21,345 bases of DNA from positions 1 through 21,345 of the IMG/VR virus record IMGVR_UViG_3300043419_000580, one strand, 5' to 3'. Origin of the DNA: a virus. Positions 7,100 to 14,979 of this stretch are shown one piece after another; positions within the stretch are counted from its first letter, which is position 1; each line of letters starts with the position of its first letter. Both the position numbers and the translations under genes were made by a program. The notes beneath the pieces are model-generated. The model was not told the DNA's origin, searched no databases, and worked only from the letters and a program-made list of their open reading frames with translations.

Positions 7100-7573
7100 T
7101 TAGGTGGGCTGGCGGAACGTGGTGCGCGAATCCCGCTCGGGGGCTTGGATTCGCATTGTAGAGTGAGCGTTCTCACGCATCATCTCGTTGTCCACTGCAT
7201 GCAACTGTTCCTGGGCCTTGCGGCGGAAGTACACGTTGCGCTCCTCAATGGTTTCCTTGGGAATCTTGGCGAGCAAGAGTCCACCCACAGCAATGACGCC
7301 GACGTGTTTGCCGTCGTCCATCGTGGGCAGCATGCCGTGGTAATCCTCCGGCACATCCTCCAGGCGCACGAGCTCATAACCTTCGCGCAGCTTGGAATAG
7401 ACGTTTTGCTTGTCCTGGAAACCGTTGACTTCGGCGCGAATCCAACGGTACTCATAGCCCTCAGGGGCAGGCGGCGTGTCAAGACGGGAAGGCGGGGTCC
7501 ACGGCTTGCGGCGTGCTTCTTTTTCACGGGTTGCACCGCTACGGGCAGCACGGTCAATTTTAAGTTCGCTCAT
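7100..7573 (-). CDS. Conserved unknown protein in the head gene block
   Basis: 157 residues using ATG 7573, which has GGAG eight bases upstream; a GTG at 7582 in the same frame is less well placed. The first 40 residues are basic and disordered (SELKIDRAARSGATREKEAR). Then follows a compact part: APEGYEYRWIRAEVNGFQD, VYSKLREGYELVRLEDVPE, and DDGKHVGVIAVGGLLLAKIP, ending in a charged helix. This pattern is common between scaffold and capsid genes of environmental phages, but its job is not known. A capsid assembly role is inferred from position. The gene starts close to the end of the scaffold gene. Confidence 0.68.
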   Translation of the reverse strand: MSELKIDRAARSGATREKEARRKPWTPPSRLDTPPAPEGYEYRWIRAEVNGFQDKQNVYSKLREGYELVRLEDVPEDYHGMLPTMDDGKHVGVIAVGGLLLAKIPKETIEERNVYFRRKAQEQLHAVDNEMMRENAHSTMRIQAPERDSRTTFRQPT

Positions 7574-7578
7574 CGTGA

Positions 7579-8547
7579 TCACTCCTTCACATACTTGGCA
7601 TATTCCTCAAGAGGAACGCCCAGCTTCTTAGCAATAGCAACCTGACTCGGCGACAGCCGGACAGTACGGCGCACACTATTCACTCCCGAACTACGGGTGG
7701 CAGGGGCAACAGCCGGTGCGGAACGCTGTTGTCTGGTAGGTTGGTTGGACGATTGCTCGCCCGCGAAGTGCTTGGGAAATTCATCCCGAAGTCTTCGATC
7801 CAGTTCAGTATAGTAGTCGTCAGAAGACGGGTCAATTCCTTCTTCTTCAACTAATTGTTGATGAATACCCCACGCTCCGTAAGTGAGCATGCGGTTTTGA
7901 CCAAACCAGGGGTTCTTCTCCGCCCACGCCTCTGCCCGGGGATCAGGAGCAGCCTTAGGCGCCTGCTGGGGCTGGGGCGGCTGCTGCTGCTGGGGCGGCT
8001 GATAGGGCTGGGCAGTTTGCTGGGGCTGGGCCTGCTGCTGGTTTTGCTGACCCTGCTCCTGCAGCCACTGGGCCACCTGTCGCTGCTCTTGGACCATGGC
8101 GGCAAGCCGCTCTTGGGCCTCGATTTCAGTGGTCAGGTCGTTTTCTTCCCGGGCCTTGACGATGATCTGGCGTAAAGCGGCCTGCTGGGTATCCAGGCGG
8201 GCTTTGGCCTCGTTCAAGCGGCTGAAATCGGTGCTGACAAGCTTTTGCTGCAGTGCCTGGGTCTGCGTTTGCAGCCCCTTGGCGTACTCCAGGGCGGCCT
8301 GTTCGCGGCGCTCGGCCTCGCGCATGCGCGCGGTGAGCTTGGAGATGCGCTTTTGGACGTTGTCGTTGACAGCGTCTAGCTCATCTTTGTGCGCCGAAGG
8401 CTCTTCTTGCCGGGTAGGAGCCGGCTCAGGGGCGGCATTTTGGGGCTCGCTGGATTCTTCTTCCGGGGGCGAGAAAGTGACGTTGGTGGCTTTCTCGTCC
8501 TCCCCAAGGTCAAACTCTAGCTGGTCGTCGTTGGTCACAATTGCCAT
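7579..8547 (-). CDS. Scaffold-like head assembly protein
   Basis: 322 residues, start with GAGG before ATG 8547. The acidic, Glu/Pro-rich N-terminus (to about 55) is followed by a long charged coiled coil (about 60-165), a Gln/Pro-rich linker of roughly 40 residues, and a C-terminal part with WAEKNPWFGQNRMLTYGAWG, IDPSSDDYYTELDRRLRDEF, then VRLSPSQVAIAKKLGVPLEE. Acidic, coiled-coil proteins with a basic C-terminus between portal and capsid genes are classical scaffold proteins, and the closing SPSQVAIAKKLG pattern is common to this phage group. It should be transient in the assembling head. No protease domain is present. Confidence 0.75.
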   Translation of the reverse strand: MAIVTNDDQLEFDLGEDEKATNVTFSPPEEESSEPQNAAPEPAPTRQEEPSAHKDELDAVNDNVQKRISKLTARMREAERREQAALEYAKGLQTQTQALQQKLVSTDFSRLNEAKARLDTQQAALRQIIVKAREENDLTTEIEAQERLAAMVQEQRQVAQWLQEQGQQNQQQAQPQQTAQPYQPPQQQQPPQPQQAPKAAPDPRAEAWAEKNPWFGQNRMLTYGAWGIHQQLVEEEGIDPSSDDYYTELDRRLRDEFPKHFAGEQSSNQPTRQQRSAPAVAPATRSSGVNSVRRTVRLSPSQVAIAKKLGVPLEEYAKYVKE

Positions 8548-8555
8548 TTATCACC

Positions 8556-9014
8556 TCACATGTGCAGGATGTCTTCTGGGTTTTTGATCGTCGCTAGGAT
8601 TTCATCGTCATTGAGGATGCGGATTTCTCCGCCATCAATAGCCATGCGGGCTCCCGCGTACCGACCAAAAATAATCCAATCCCCCTCTTGGCACCAAGGG
8701 CCGCCGGGGAATTTTGCTTCGTCCTTGTAGGCCAACGGGCCAACAGACAGGACATAAGCACAAGTGGTAGTGAGCTGCTGGCGCTCGATGGTCTCATTGG
8801 CCAGCTCAATGCCCCCTTTAGTGCGGCGCGCGCCCGCGTAGGGCAGCACGATGACGCGCCAACCCGTTGGACGGGGCAAGCGCTCTCGCATGCTCTCGGC
8901 CTGCTCCATGTGGGCGGCCTTTGCAGCTTCATCCGCGACTTTTTGGGCAGCTTCAGCAGCAGCGGCAGCCGCTGTCTCTTCCGCCCACTTCTTCTCCAGT
9001 GCAGTTGCTTCCAT
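8556..9014 (-). CDS. GroES-like co-chaperonin with a coiled-coil extension
   Basis: 152 residues; start has AAGGA before ATG 9014. Residues 1-45 are an Ala/Glu-rich helix, probably coiled coil. From about 47 the sequence follows the GroES fold: PTGWRVIVLPYAGARRTKGG, where GGIEL at 67-71 corresponds to the GGI(V/M)L of the GroES mobile loop, then TTCAYVLSVGPLAY, a GDWIIFGRYAGARM segment and the closing EIRILNDDEILATI. In GroES the matching parts bind GroEL and build the dome. A phage version could replace host GroES when folding a large capsid protein, as T4 gp31 does. It lies between portal and scaffold genes, where that would be useful. Confidence 0.82.
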   Translation of the reverse strand: MEATALEKKWAEETAAAAAAEAAQKVADEAAKAAHMEQAESMRERLPRPTGWRVIVLPYAGARRTKGGIELANETIERQQLTTTCAYVLSVGPLAYKDEAKFPGGPWCQEGDWIIFGRYAGARMAIDGGEIRILNDDEILATIKNPEDILHM

Positions 9015-9023
9015 TTAGGTCCT

Positions 9024-9209
9024 TTAGAGGTCTTTGTTTTTGGCAAGAATGCCTTTGACCGCATCCTCGACAAACCGATACCCCTCTAGGCGCCCCATAA
9101 GAAAGCGGTACTGCTCCATGTCCTTGACGCCGCCGCTCATAAGCATTTGCGCGGTGTCTTCGCGCAGCCTACGAATGGCAACCTGAACATGTTCAGCGAA
9201 TTCAAGCAT
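9024..9209 (-). CDS. Small helical protein of unknown function
   Basis: 61 residues when started at ATG 9209, which has GGAG six bases upstream. A GTG at 9233 in the same frame would add eight residues but has no better ribosome site. The protein is entirely helical by composition: MLEFAEHVQVAIRRLREDTA, a Met/Gly turn, then YRFLMGRLEGYRFVEDAVKG. It lies just after the portal and hidden 51-residue gene, and before the co-chaperonin. I do not recognise a named family, though short helical proteins of this type follow portals in several phage groups. Confidence 0.62.
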   Translation of the reverse strand: MLEFAEHVQVAIRRLREDTAQMLMSGGVKDMEQYRFLMGRLEGYRFVEDAVKGILAKNKDL

Positions 9210-9254
9210 GGATTTCTCCGATGAGGCAGACACTTTCCCTGTGCCTGAGAGGGG

Positions 9255-9272
9255 TGCTGCAATTGTGCAGCA
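9255..9272 (-). repeat. Intergenic stem-loop before the 61-residue gene
   Basis: TGCTGCA (9255-9261) and TGCAGCA (9266-9272) form a perfect seven-base stem with a four-base loop in the 66-base gap. No T run follows on the minus strand, so it is not a standard terminator; it may act in processing. Confidence 0.5.
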
Positions 9273-9275
9273 AAA

Positions 9276-9431
9276 CTACGCAATTTTCACCTTATTGAAG
9301 GCATCTTTTCGATAAACATAGTGGACGCCGGGCGAAAGCTTCTCACTTTTGTCTTTACTGGGGCCTTCCCGCCGGGGGCGCGGAGGCTGCTTGGAAGTTT
9401 TGGAAGTTTTGCTGGGAGACTTGGGCGGCAT
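9276..9431 (-). CDS. Hidden 51-residue gene overlapping the portal 3' end
   Basis: ATG at 9431 with a perfect Shine-Dalgarno (AAGGAG, six bases before) opens a frame that runs past the portal stop to TAG at 9276-9278, overlapping the portal gene by 77 bases in another frame. The product is basic and disordered at first (MPPKSPSKTSKTSKQPPRPR) and ends in a small patterned segment (LSPGVHYVYRKDAFNKVKIA). The portal's Gln/Pro-rich tail is encoded by the same bases. It is not a fragment of a known domain that I recognise. The ribosome site, the closing conserved-looking segment and the otherwise empty gap support a real gene, but direct proof is lacking. Confidence 0.6.
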   Translation of the reverse strand: MPPKSPSKTSKTSKQPPRPRREGPSKDKSEKLSPGVHYVYRKDAFNKVKIA

Positions 9432-11787
9432 GTTGCGCTCCTTGTAGGTCGATATTTGCGTAATCCACGCCGGTCTTGGCCTCCAGCGTAGCCTCTTTCA
9501 GGCGCAGGTTGGCCTGATCGTCGGCGATGTCCGCCTGGGCCTTCTGGGCGTCCAGGGTAAGGCGGGCTTGATCCACAGCGCCGCGCTGCTGGTCGCGCTT
9601 GGCCGACTGATCCAGCTCCTGCTTCTTCAGCGCCACCAGGGGGTCTTCCTGATTGCCGGCCATCTGCTCTTGCATCTGCTTCATGGCCTGGAAGTTCTCG
9701 GCGACCTTGATAGCCACCATGGCCTCGCGCTGCAGGGCCGAGACCATGCGATCCGGGTCGGTGCCGTACAGCTTGAACAGCTCGACTTCCACGTCCTCTT
9801 CGGCCTTGAGGCGGATGTGCTCGAAGCAGTGCTTTTGCAGGATGACCGCCACGTTGGGCAGCGACCCCACGATGGGCGACATGCCAAACATAAGGTGCGC
9901 CATGATGTGCGCATCGTGCTGCTGACCGGCAAAGGCCTTAAGCGGCGAGCCGTCCAGAGCCTGGGCGTTCTCGCTGGCCGGGTCCTTGGGCTTGTCCACG
10001 TTCTGCGTGTTCAGAATCTGGTCGATGTCCCGCACGCCAATGGCCTCATACATGCGGCGGTAGGCCTCATACATGTTGTGCATCTGCGGGGCGCTCTGAG
10101 CCAGTTGGAGCTGGGTCTGCGCCATGGTGATGCGCTGCGCCACCGAGAAGATGTTGGGGTCCGACACAGGCAGCACATCGACGCGGTCATCGAAGTCGCG
10201 GCGCTTGATCATGCGGCTCTCACCGGGCACCGAGTAGGGGTACTCGTCGGGCAGGTACTCGCCAAAGCCCTCGGCCAGCAGCTTGAACTCGATCTTCTGG
10301 CTGTAGTGCAGACGCTTGTGGATCGAGGACATGACCGCGCTGCCCTTTTCCAGCAGCGCAATCGTGGTGCCCACGGCAGCGTTTTGATTGCTGTCGCCGA
10401 CTTGCATGTCGGTGATCGAAGCCATCCGGCGGCCCGCGTCCACGCAGATGCCAAGCAGTTGCAAGAGCGTCTGGCTCGGCTCCTTGTACGGCAGCGGCAT
10501 CAAGGTGGACGCAAGGTCCGCACCCCCGGCGTCAATGTCGCGGAACTCACCCGGCTGCAACGGCACATCATCGTTCATGATGCGCGCGCCCTTGGCTTTG
10601 AAGCCCGCCGGCAGGTTCACTAGCGTACCGGCGTCCAGCAGTTGCTGCAGCGCGCCCGTAGCGGTCTTGGTCAGGCCACCGACCAAGTGCAAGAAACCAA
10701 GGCCATAGGAACCCGGGCCTTGCACAAGCAGGTAGTGGACGTAGTACTGCTTACAGCGATACAGCTCGTCGCCCTCTTTCCAGTTGCGGCGCACGCCAAC
10801 CACTTGGTTGGACACTTCGTCAATCGTGACGATATACGGCAGCTTGATACCAGTGGGCTCGCCGTCCTCATCCTTGTGCTCAAAGCCTGCAAGGTCCAGC
10901 TCAATGCTGAACTCCAGCATGGTGATCTCTTCAGGCTCAGTGGTGGCCTGAACACCCGTGGTGCGATCCATCTCTTTTTGGATGGTGCTCTGGGGCGTCT
11001 CTGCAGGCGTCGAAGCCTGGGCCGTATCAAGGTATTGCCCGCGCAGGCAAGCCTTGTTGTAGGCGTTGACCGACATGTACACGCGGTGGATGATGCGATC
11101 ACACTCGCTCATCACCGACGAGCCCTTGTAGGGGATGTACAAGTCATCAGGCGTGATCAGCTTGCTGACCATGCGCTGTCTGTCTTCGTCGAAGTAGACC
11201 TTCTTGAACGCCGAGCCGCCGTAGCCCACGTAGAACAGGAGCTGGTCGAACTCGGGCGTGTACTCCTCCATCACCGTGGTGATTTCGTAGTTCATGAAGT
11301 CGCGCACGCGGTCCGCCTGCATCAGCTTCTCGCGCGTCTCCTTGCCCAGCACCTGAGTGCGCACCGGACCCCCTGCAGGCATCAGCTCCTTGAGCGCCTG
11401 CGACTGGAACTGCACAATCGATTCGGTCAGCAGTGGGTGCTGCACACCAGCGGCGCCCTTGAACGGCTTGGTGCGCTCCTCAAACGAGAAGCCCAGCATC
11501 TTCAGGCCCTTGCCGTACTGCTCTTCCCACTCCTTGCGCGAGGACTTGTCCGCCTCGTACATCACCATCAGCTCAGACGATAGCGTCTGCAGCACAGCGG
11601 GGTCCATCACCTCTGCAAGGTTGGTGTCAAAGGGCACCTCCTTGTCGTCTTCTCCCAGCGTCACATCAACACTGCCGGTCTCCGGGTCGAATTCGATCTC
11701 GATATCCGGCAAGTCTTCGACCGCGATGTCTTCGACTTGTACGTCCAAGTTGCCGGAGGGCAGGTCATTGTTTTTCTCGATGGGCAT
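9355..11787 (-). CDS. Portal protein, P22-like size class
   Basis: 810 residues; start with AAGGA before ATG 11787. Acidic residues 1-60 precede the portal core: MVMYEADKSSRKEWEEQYGK, GLKMLGFSFEERTKPFKGA, QHPLLTESIVQFQSQALKEL and YVGYGGSAFKKVYFDEDRQR. Later come LLGICVDAGRRMASITDMQV and GTTIALLEKGSAVMSSIHKR, then helical AAVAIKVAENFQAMKQMQEQM and a long Gln/Ala-rich coiled coil at the C-terminus. The family forms the dodecameric ring through which DNA enters and leaves the head. Length is close to P22 portals (about 725) and well above siphovirus portals. The 3' end is shared with a small overlapping gene. Confidence 0.88.
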   Translation of the reverse strand: MPIEKNNDLPSGNLDVQVEDIAVEDLPDIEIEFDPETGSVDVTLGEDDKEVPFDTNLAEVMDPAVLQTLSSELMVMYEADKSSRKEWEEQYGKGLKMLGFSFEERTKPFKGAAGVQHPLLTESIVQFQSQALKELMPAGGPVRTQVLGKETREKLMQADRVRDFMNYEITTVMEEYTPEFDQLLFYVGYGGSAFKKVYFDEDRQRMVSKLITPDDLYIPYKGSSVMSECDRIIHRVYMSVNAYNKACLRGQYLDTAQASTPAETPQSTIQKEMDRTTGVQATTEPEEITMLEFSIELDLAGFEHKDEDGEPTGIKLPYIVTIDEVSNQVVGVRRNWKEGDELYRCKQYYVHYLLVQGPGSYGLGFLHLVGGLTKTATGALQQLLDAGTLVNLPAGFKAKGARIMNDDVPLQPGEFRDIDAGGADLASTLMPLPYKEPSQTLLQLLGICVDAGRRMASITDMQVGDSNQNAAVGTTIALLEKGSAVMSSIHKRLHYSQKIEFKLLAEGFGEYLPDEYPYSVPGESRMIKRRDFDDRVDVLPVSDPNIFSVAQRITMAQTQLQLAQSAPQMHNMYEAYRRMYEAIGVRDIDQILNTQNVDKPKDPASENAQALDGSPLKAFAGQQHDAHIMAHLMFGMSPIVGSLPNVAVILQKHCFEHIRLKAEEDVEVELFKLYGTDPDRMVSALQREAMVAIKVAENFQAMKQMQEQMAGNQEDPLVALKKQELDQSAKRDQQRGAVDQARLTLDAQKAQADIADDQANLRLKEATLEAKTGVDYANIDLQGAQHAAQVSQQNFQNFQAASAPPAGRPQ

Positions 11788-11796
11788 GCTAAGTCC

Positions 11797-14700
11797 TTAA
11801 TCGTTTATGAATCTGCCGGCGTCCATGAGCAGTTTACTGATGCTCGGCGGCAACGTGTCTGGGTTGAGCTTGCGAATAAACGCTTCGACTTGCGGCAGAT
11901 AATTCTCAGGTGCCACGTTGCCGGTGCGCGGACCGTTGCCATAGAACTGCGTGATGGCATTGGAGTTGTAGGCTTTCACTTCGGGCGTCACGTACTCGAC
12001 GTTGGTGACCAGCCTATTATCCTTGTCATACAGGCCGAACAGGCGAACCTGACCATCCTCTAGCGAAGCACGGCCCTTGGACAGCGCGCCGTACGTGCCC
12101 ATGCGCGAGTATCCGCCAATTGAGTTGCCAAGCATCTCGCCGTGCAGGCGCGTAGCCATAGGATCGGTGATCTCGCGCCACTGCATGCCCTGCGCATCCG
12201 GGGGCATGAACTCTTTGGTGCCATAAAACGCGATCTTCGGTGGCACTGGCGCGTTGGCCCGCACCAACTGCCCCGCCTTTTCGACATACGAGTCCAGCTC
12301 GCTTGTTCGGCCTTTGTGGACCAGTGCCTTGGCAAAGAACTCCGGCACGCTCATCTGCTTGAGGTCTTTTACCGATAGGTCAGAAATCACATCCGTAATA
12401 TTTCTTTCGCTCAAGCCCAGCGGGCTGAGGTAAGAGCCGAAAATGTCCAAGACAGGGCGCTCTGTAGCGGACAAGGAGGCAATGCCTTGCGTGCCCGGGT
12501 TCTTGGCCGTGTAATCAATTGCGCGGTAGAGATTTGGGAAGCTTTCGACGTTTGCTTTTGTGACAGATTCCATCGGATTCTGAGCGAGCAGCCGCTCCAT
12601 CTTAGGCTCCAGCACAACGGAGAAGTATGCCGGGTTTTCCGCCATCTTTGCGCGAATATCTGCCACCCGCTTGGCCGCCTCTGCCGGGGGAAGGGTGTCC
12701 GCGTTCTTGGTGGTCATCCGCAGCAGCATGGCGTCCGGGATGATGGTCGGGGTGGCCTTCATCTGCGCCAGGATCGACTGCTTATAGGCCGCCTGCGCAT
12801 CGTCGGCCCCTTGATACCCTTCGCCCTCAGGGCGAAGCCGATATGCCTTGACCCCCATGCTTTTGTCGTACGTGTTCTCCAGAGCACGCATGGCAGTGAC
12901 GTCCCCCTTGCGAGCGGCATCGATCAAGGCCTGCGGGAACATCTCCTCTTCCGGGGTGTCCTTCTTGAATTTGATCTTGCCCGAGATGATTGCTTCGCGG
13001 ACAGGGTCACTGACGCTGCCTGCCTGCGAGCGGAAGAACGAACGCAGCTTCTTGTCAAAGAATTCGACAGCGGCCTCGGACTTTTCCGAGGGCATTGCAG
13101 CTTCATCGCGGCCCCGAACGGTATCCGCAAGGTTTTCAATGTAGGTATCCAGCGAAGAGCGAGGAGCTTGGCCTACGGGAGCGGTCGGAAACTCGCCGCC
13201 GGCCGGGCGGCTGACGTAAGAAGCCCCAGGGGCTGCCAACTGGCGGTTGTAGTCCTGGAAATCGCGAGCCAACATCTTGGCCGCCTCGCCAGTTTTTTCT
13301 GCCGCGCGAACCGCACCACGGACCGGGGCTGCCGGATTGACCATGGAGCTGCCAATCTGCCCCATTTCGTACATTGCACGGGCCGTCGGCTGCGTCGGGG
13401 GCTCCGGACGGATGCCCAAACGCGTCATCTGCTGCTTAATCCAGTCCGAACCCATCGTCGGGGTCGGATTTGTGTAGCCAAACGGGCGCATGACCATCGC
13501 AGCCACGTCCGCCGGCGCGCCAACAAGGTTGTACGGCATCTCGGAGATGCCCTGCAGCGTTGCATCGTTGACTTGGCCCGAGGACAGCGTGATATTTCGC
13601 CCAATTCCGGACCTTGAAGTCCGAAAAGCGGGGCGAGAAGCGGCTGCAAGCTCCTCCGGAGTGGGCGCAGCCACTTCCCCCGTCTCCGGAGAGCCCTCGG
13701 CACGCTTGACAGGGCGCTCAGGGCGCCCCACCCAGGCCGATCCGGGCCGTCTTTCACGCGCCGCACGCTCGGCTTCCACTTGAACAAGGTCTTCCAGCTC
13801 CTTTTGCGAGCGCGCACGACGCGCCAACTCGATTCCAAGCTGGTTGTTGTGCAAATCCTGCTCGTAATCGACCGGCATCTGGCTGATTCCAAGCTTAGAA
13901 CCAATCCAGCGCATCGGAGAAGTCACAATTTCATGTGCATTTCCAAGGAACTCCGCCGTTCCAGGGCCATATTTGCGCGCCAACGTGCCCGAAGCCAGCA
14001 TGTGCCGAGCAGCATCTTGCTGATCAAACTGCCCCTGCTGCGCCGGATACATATCCCGCGCCACCATCTCCGAATACCCAGGCACCGCAATCAGGCTGGG
14101 CTCCTTGACTTCGCCCCCCTCGGCCATCCGCTTAGGGGGAGGTGCTTGGGCCACGAGCGAAGACTCATCCCAGTTGATCTCCGACAAGGCATTCTTGGGT
14201 TTGTACCCCGCCAGCATGTCGGCCGCGCTCTTCTCATCCGTGCGCGCCTGCCACTCCTCACGCGAGAGCGGCTGCCCATCTTCCTCTTCATCGCCCAAGA
14301 ACGACAGAGCCAACGCCGCTTGATACCCCGCGCCCATGTTCTGGGCCGCCACCGGTGCAGGAGTTGCAGCAGGAGCAGTTGCACGCTTGGGCGCACCTGC
14401 CGTAGCAGCAGGCATCGGAGCCTGAGGCGTGGTCGGCGCAGGTTGGGCCGTGGTCCGCGATCCAGGCATCCCCATCTTCGCATCCAACACCGCAATCAAC
14501 TCCCGGGCACTCTTGTCCTTGAGCATCGTCGGGTTGGCCTTGATCGCACGCTGCGACAAGAGCTCCGAGACAGGAGTATCCGGGTTGGCAGACAGCACCG
14601 TCTTTGCCCCCTGGGCGCCAAGGAAGTGAGCTGCGTAAAGCTCCGTGGGACTCGGATCACGGCCCAAGGCATTTTTTAAACTTTTTGTGTTGGACTCCAA

Positions 14701-14934
14701 AATGTTGAGGCCCACACGAATATTCTCATCCGGGTTGTTCTTTAGCCCAGGCTTTCCGCCAAAATCCTTCCAGGTCTTATCCACCACCTGAAACAGGCCC
14801 TGCGCACTCGAAGTCTTGGCCTTGGCCGACGGGTCCAGCGAACTCTCTACCTGCGCGATCCGCACAGCAACTTCAGGGTCCAGGCCACGGGCCTGCGCTT
14901 GTTCGCGGATTTTGTCGATCAGGTCTTGGGCCAT
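11797..14934 (-). CDS. Giant virion protein: transglycosylase head, PcfJ-like tail
   Basis: 1045 residues. Residues 1-150 are a lytic transglycosylase (SLT) domain: RIAQVESSLDPSAKAKTSSA contains the likely catalytic Glu30, followed by AQGLFQV and YAAHFLGAQGA (100-110). It should cleave peptidoglycan during DNA entry. A Pro/Ala linker (about 160-200) leads to a segment at 300-390 with QDAARHM, NAHE and DLHNN motifs, resembling the DUF6973 type (an unconfirmed match). The remaining 600 residues are helical and unknown, except about 930-1030, where GNSIGGYSRMGTYGALSKGR and the following beta strands resemble a PcfJ-like domain. Ejection-protein role is inferred from the SLT domain and position beside portal and terminase. 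Confidence 0.78.
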   Translation of the reverse strand: MAQDLIDKIREQAQARGLDPEVAVRIAQVESSLDPSAKAKTSSAQGLFQVVDKTWKDFGGKPGLKNNPDENIRVGLNILESNTKSLKNALGRDPSPTELYAAHFLGAQGAKTVLSANPDTPVSELLSQRAIKANPTMLKDKSARELIAVLDAKMGMPGSRTTAQPAPTTPQAPMPAATAGAPKRATAPAATPAPVAAQNMGAGYQAALALSFLGDEEEDGQPLSREEWQARTDEKSAADMLAGYKPKNALSEINWDESSLVAQAPPPKRMAEGGEVKEPSLIAVPGYSEMVARDMYPAQQGQFDQQDAARHMLASGTLARKYGPGTAEFLGNAHEIVTSPMRWIGSKLGISQMPVDYEQDLHNNQLGIELARRARSQKELEDLVQVEAERAARERRPGSAWVGRPERPVKRAEGSPETGEVAAPTPEELAAASRPAFRTSRSGIGRNITLSSGQVNDATLQGISEMPYNLVGAPADVAAMVMRPFGYTNPTPTMGSDWIKQQMTRLGIRPEPPTQPTARAMYEMGQIGSSMVNPAAPVRGAVRAAEKTGEAAKMLARDFQDYNRQLAAPGASYVSRPAGGEFPTAPVGQAPRSSLDTYIENLADTVRGRDEAAMPSEKSEAAVEFFDKKLRSFFRSQAGSVSDPVREAIISGKIKFKKDTPEEEMFPQALIDAARKGDVTAMRALENTYDKSMGVKAYRLRPEGEGYQGADDAQAAYKQSILAQMKATPTIIPDAMLLRMTTKNADTLPPAEAAKRVADIRAKMAENPAYFSVVLEPKMERLLAQNPMESVTKANVESFPNLYRAIDYTAKNPGTQGIASLSATERPVLDIFGSYLSPLGLSERNITDVISDLSVKDLKQMSVPEFFAKALVHKGRTSELDSYVEKAGQLVRANAPVPPKIAFYGTKEFMPPDAQGMQWREITDPMATRLHGEMLGNSIGGYSRMGTYGALSKGRASLEDGQVRLFGLYDKDNRLVTNVEYVTPEVKAYNSNAITQFYGNGPRTGNVAPENYLPQVEAFIRKLNPDTLPPSISKLLMDAGRFIND

Positions 14935-14979
14935 GGTCCGAGGTCCTCGGGACGGGAGAATGCGTCCATTGTAGAAGGC

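Noticed and set aside
9568-10623. Long plus-strand frame opposite the portal gene
   Set aside because: It is antisense to a well-supported portal gene and rich in Leu, His, Val and Arg as expected for the complement of a GC-rich gene; it has no ribosome site.
12487-13617. 376-codon plus-strand frame opposite the giant virion protein
   Set aside because: Arg/His/Leu/Cys-rich shadow of the minus-strand gene with no recognisable motif.
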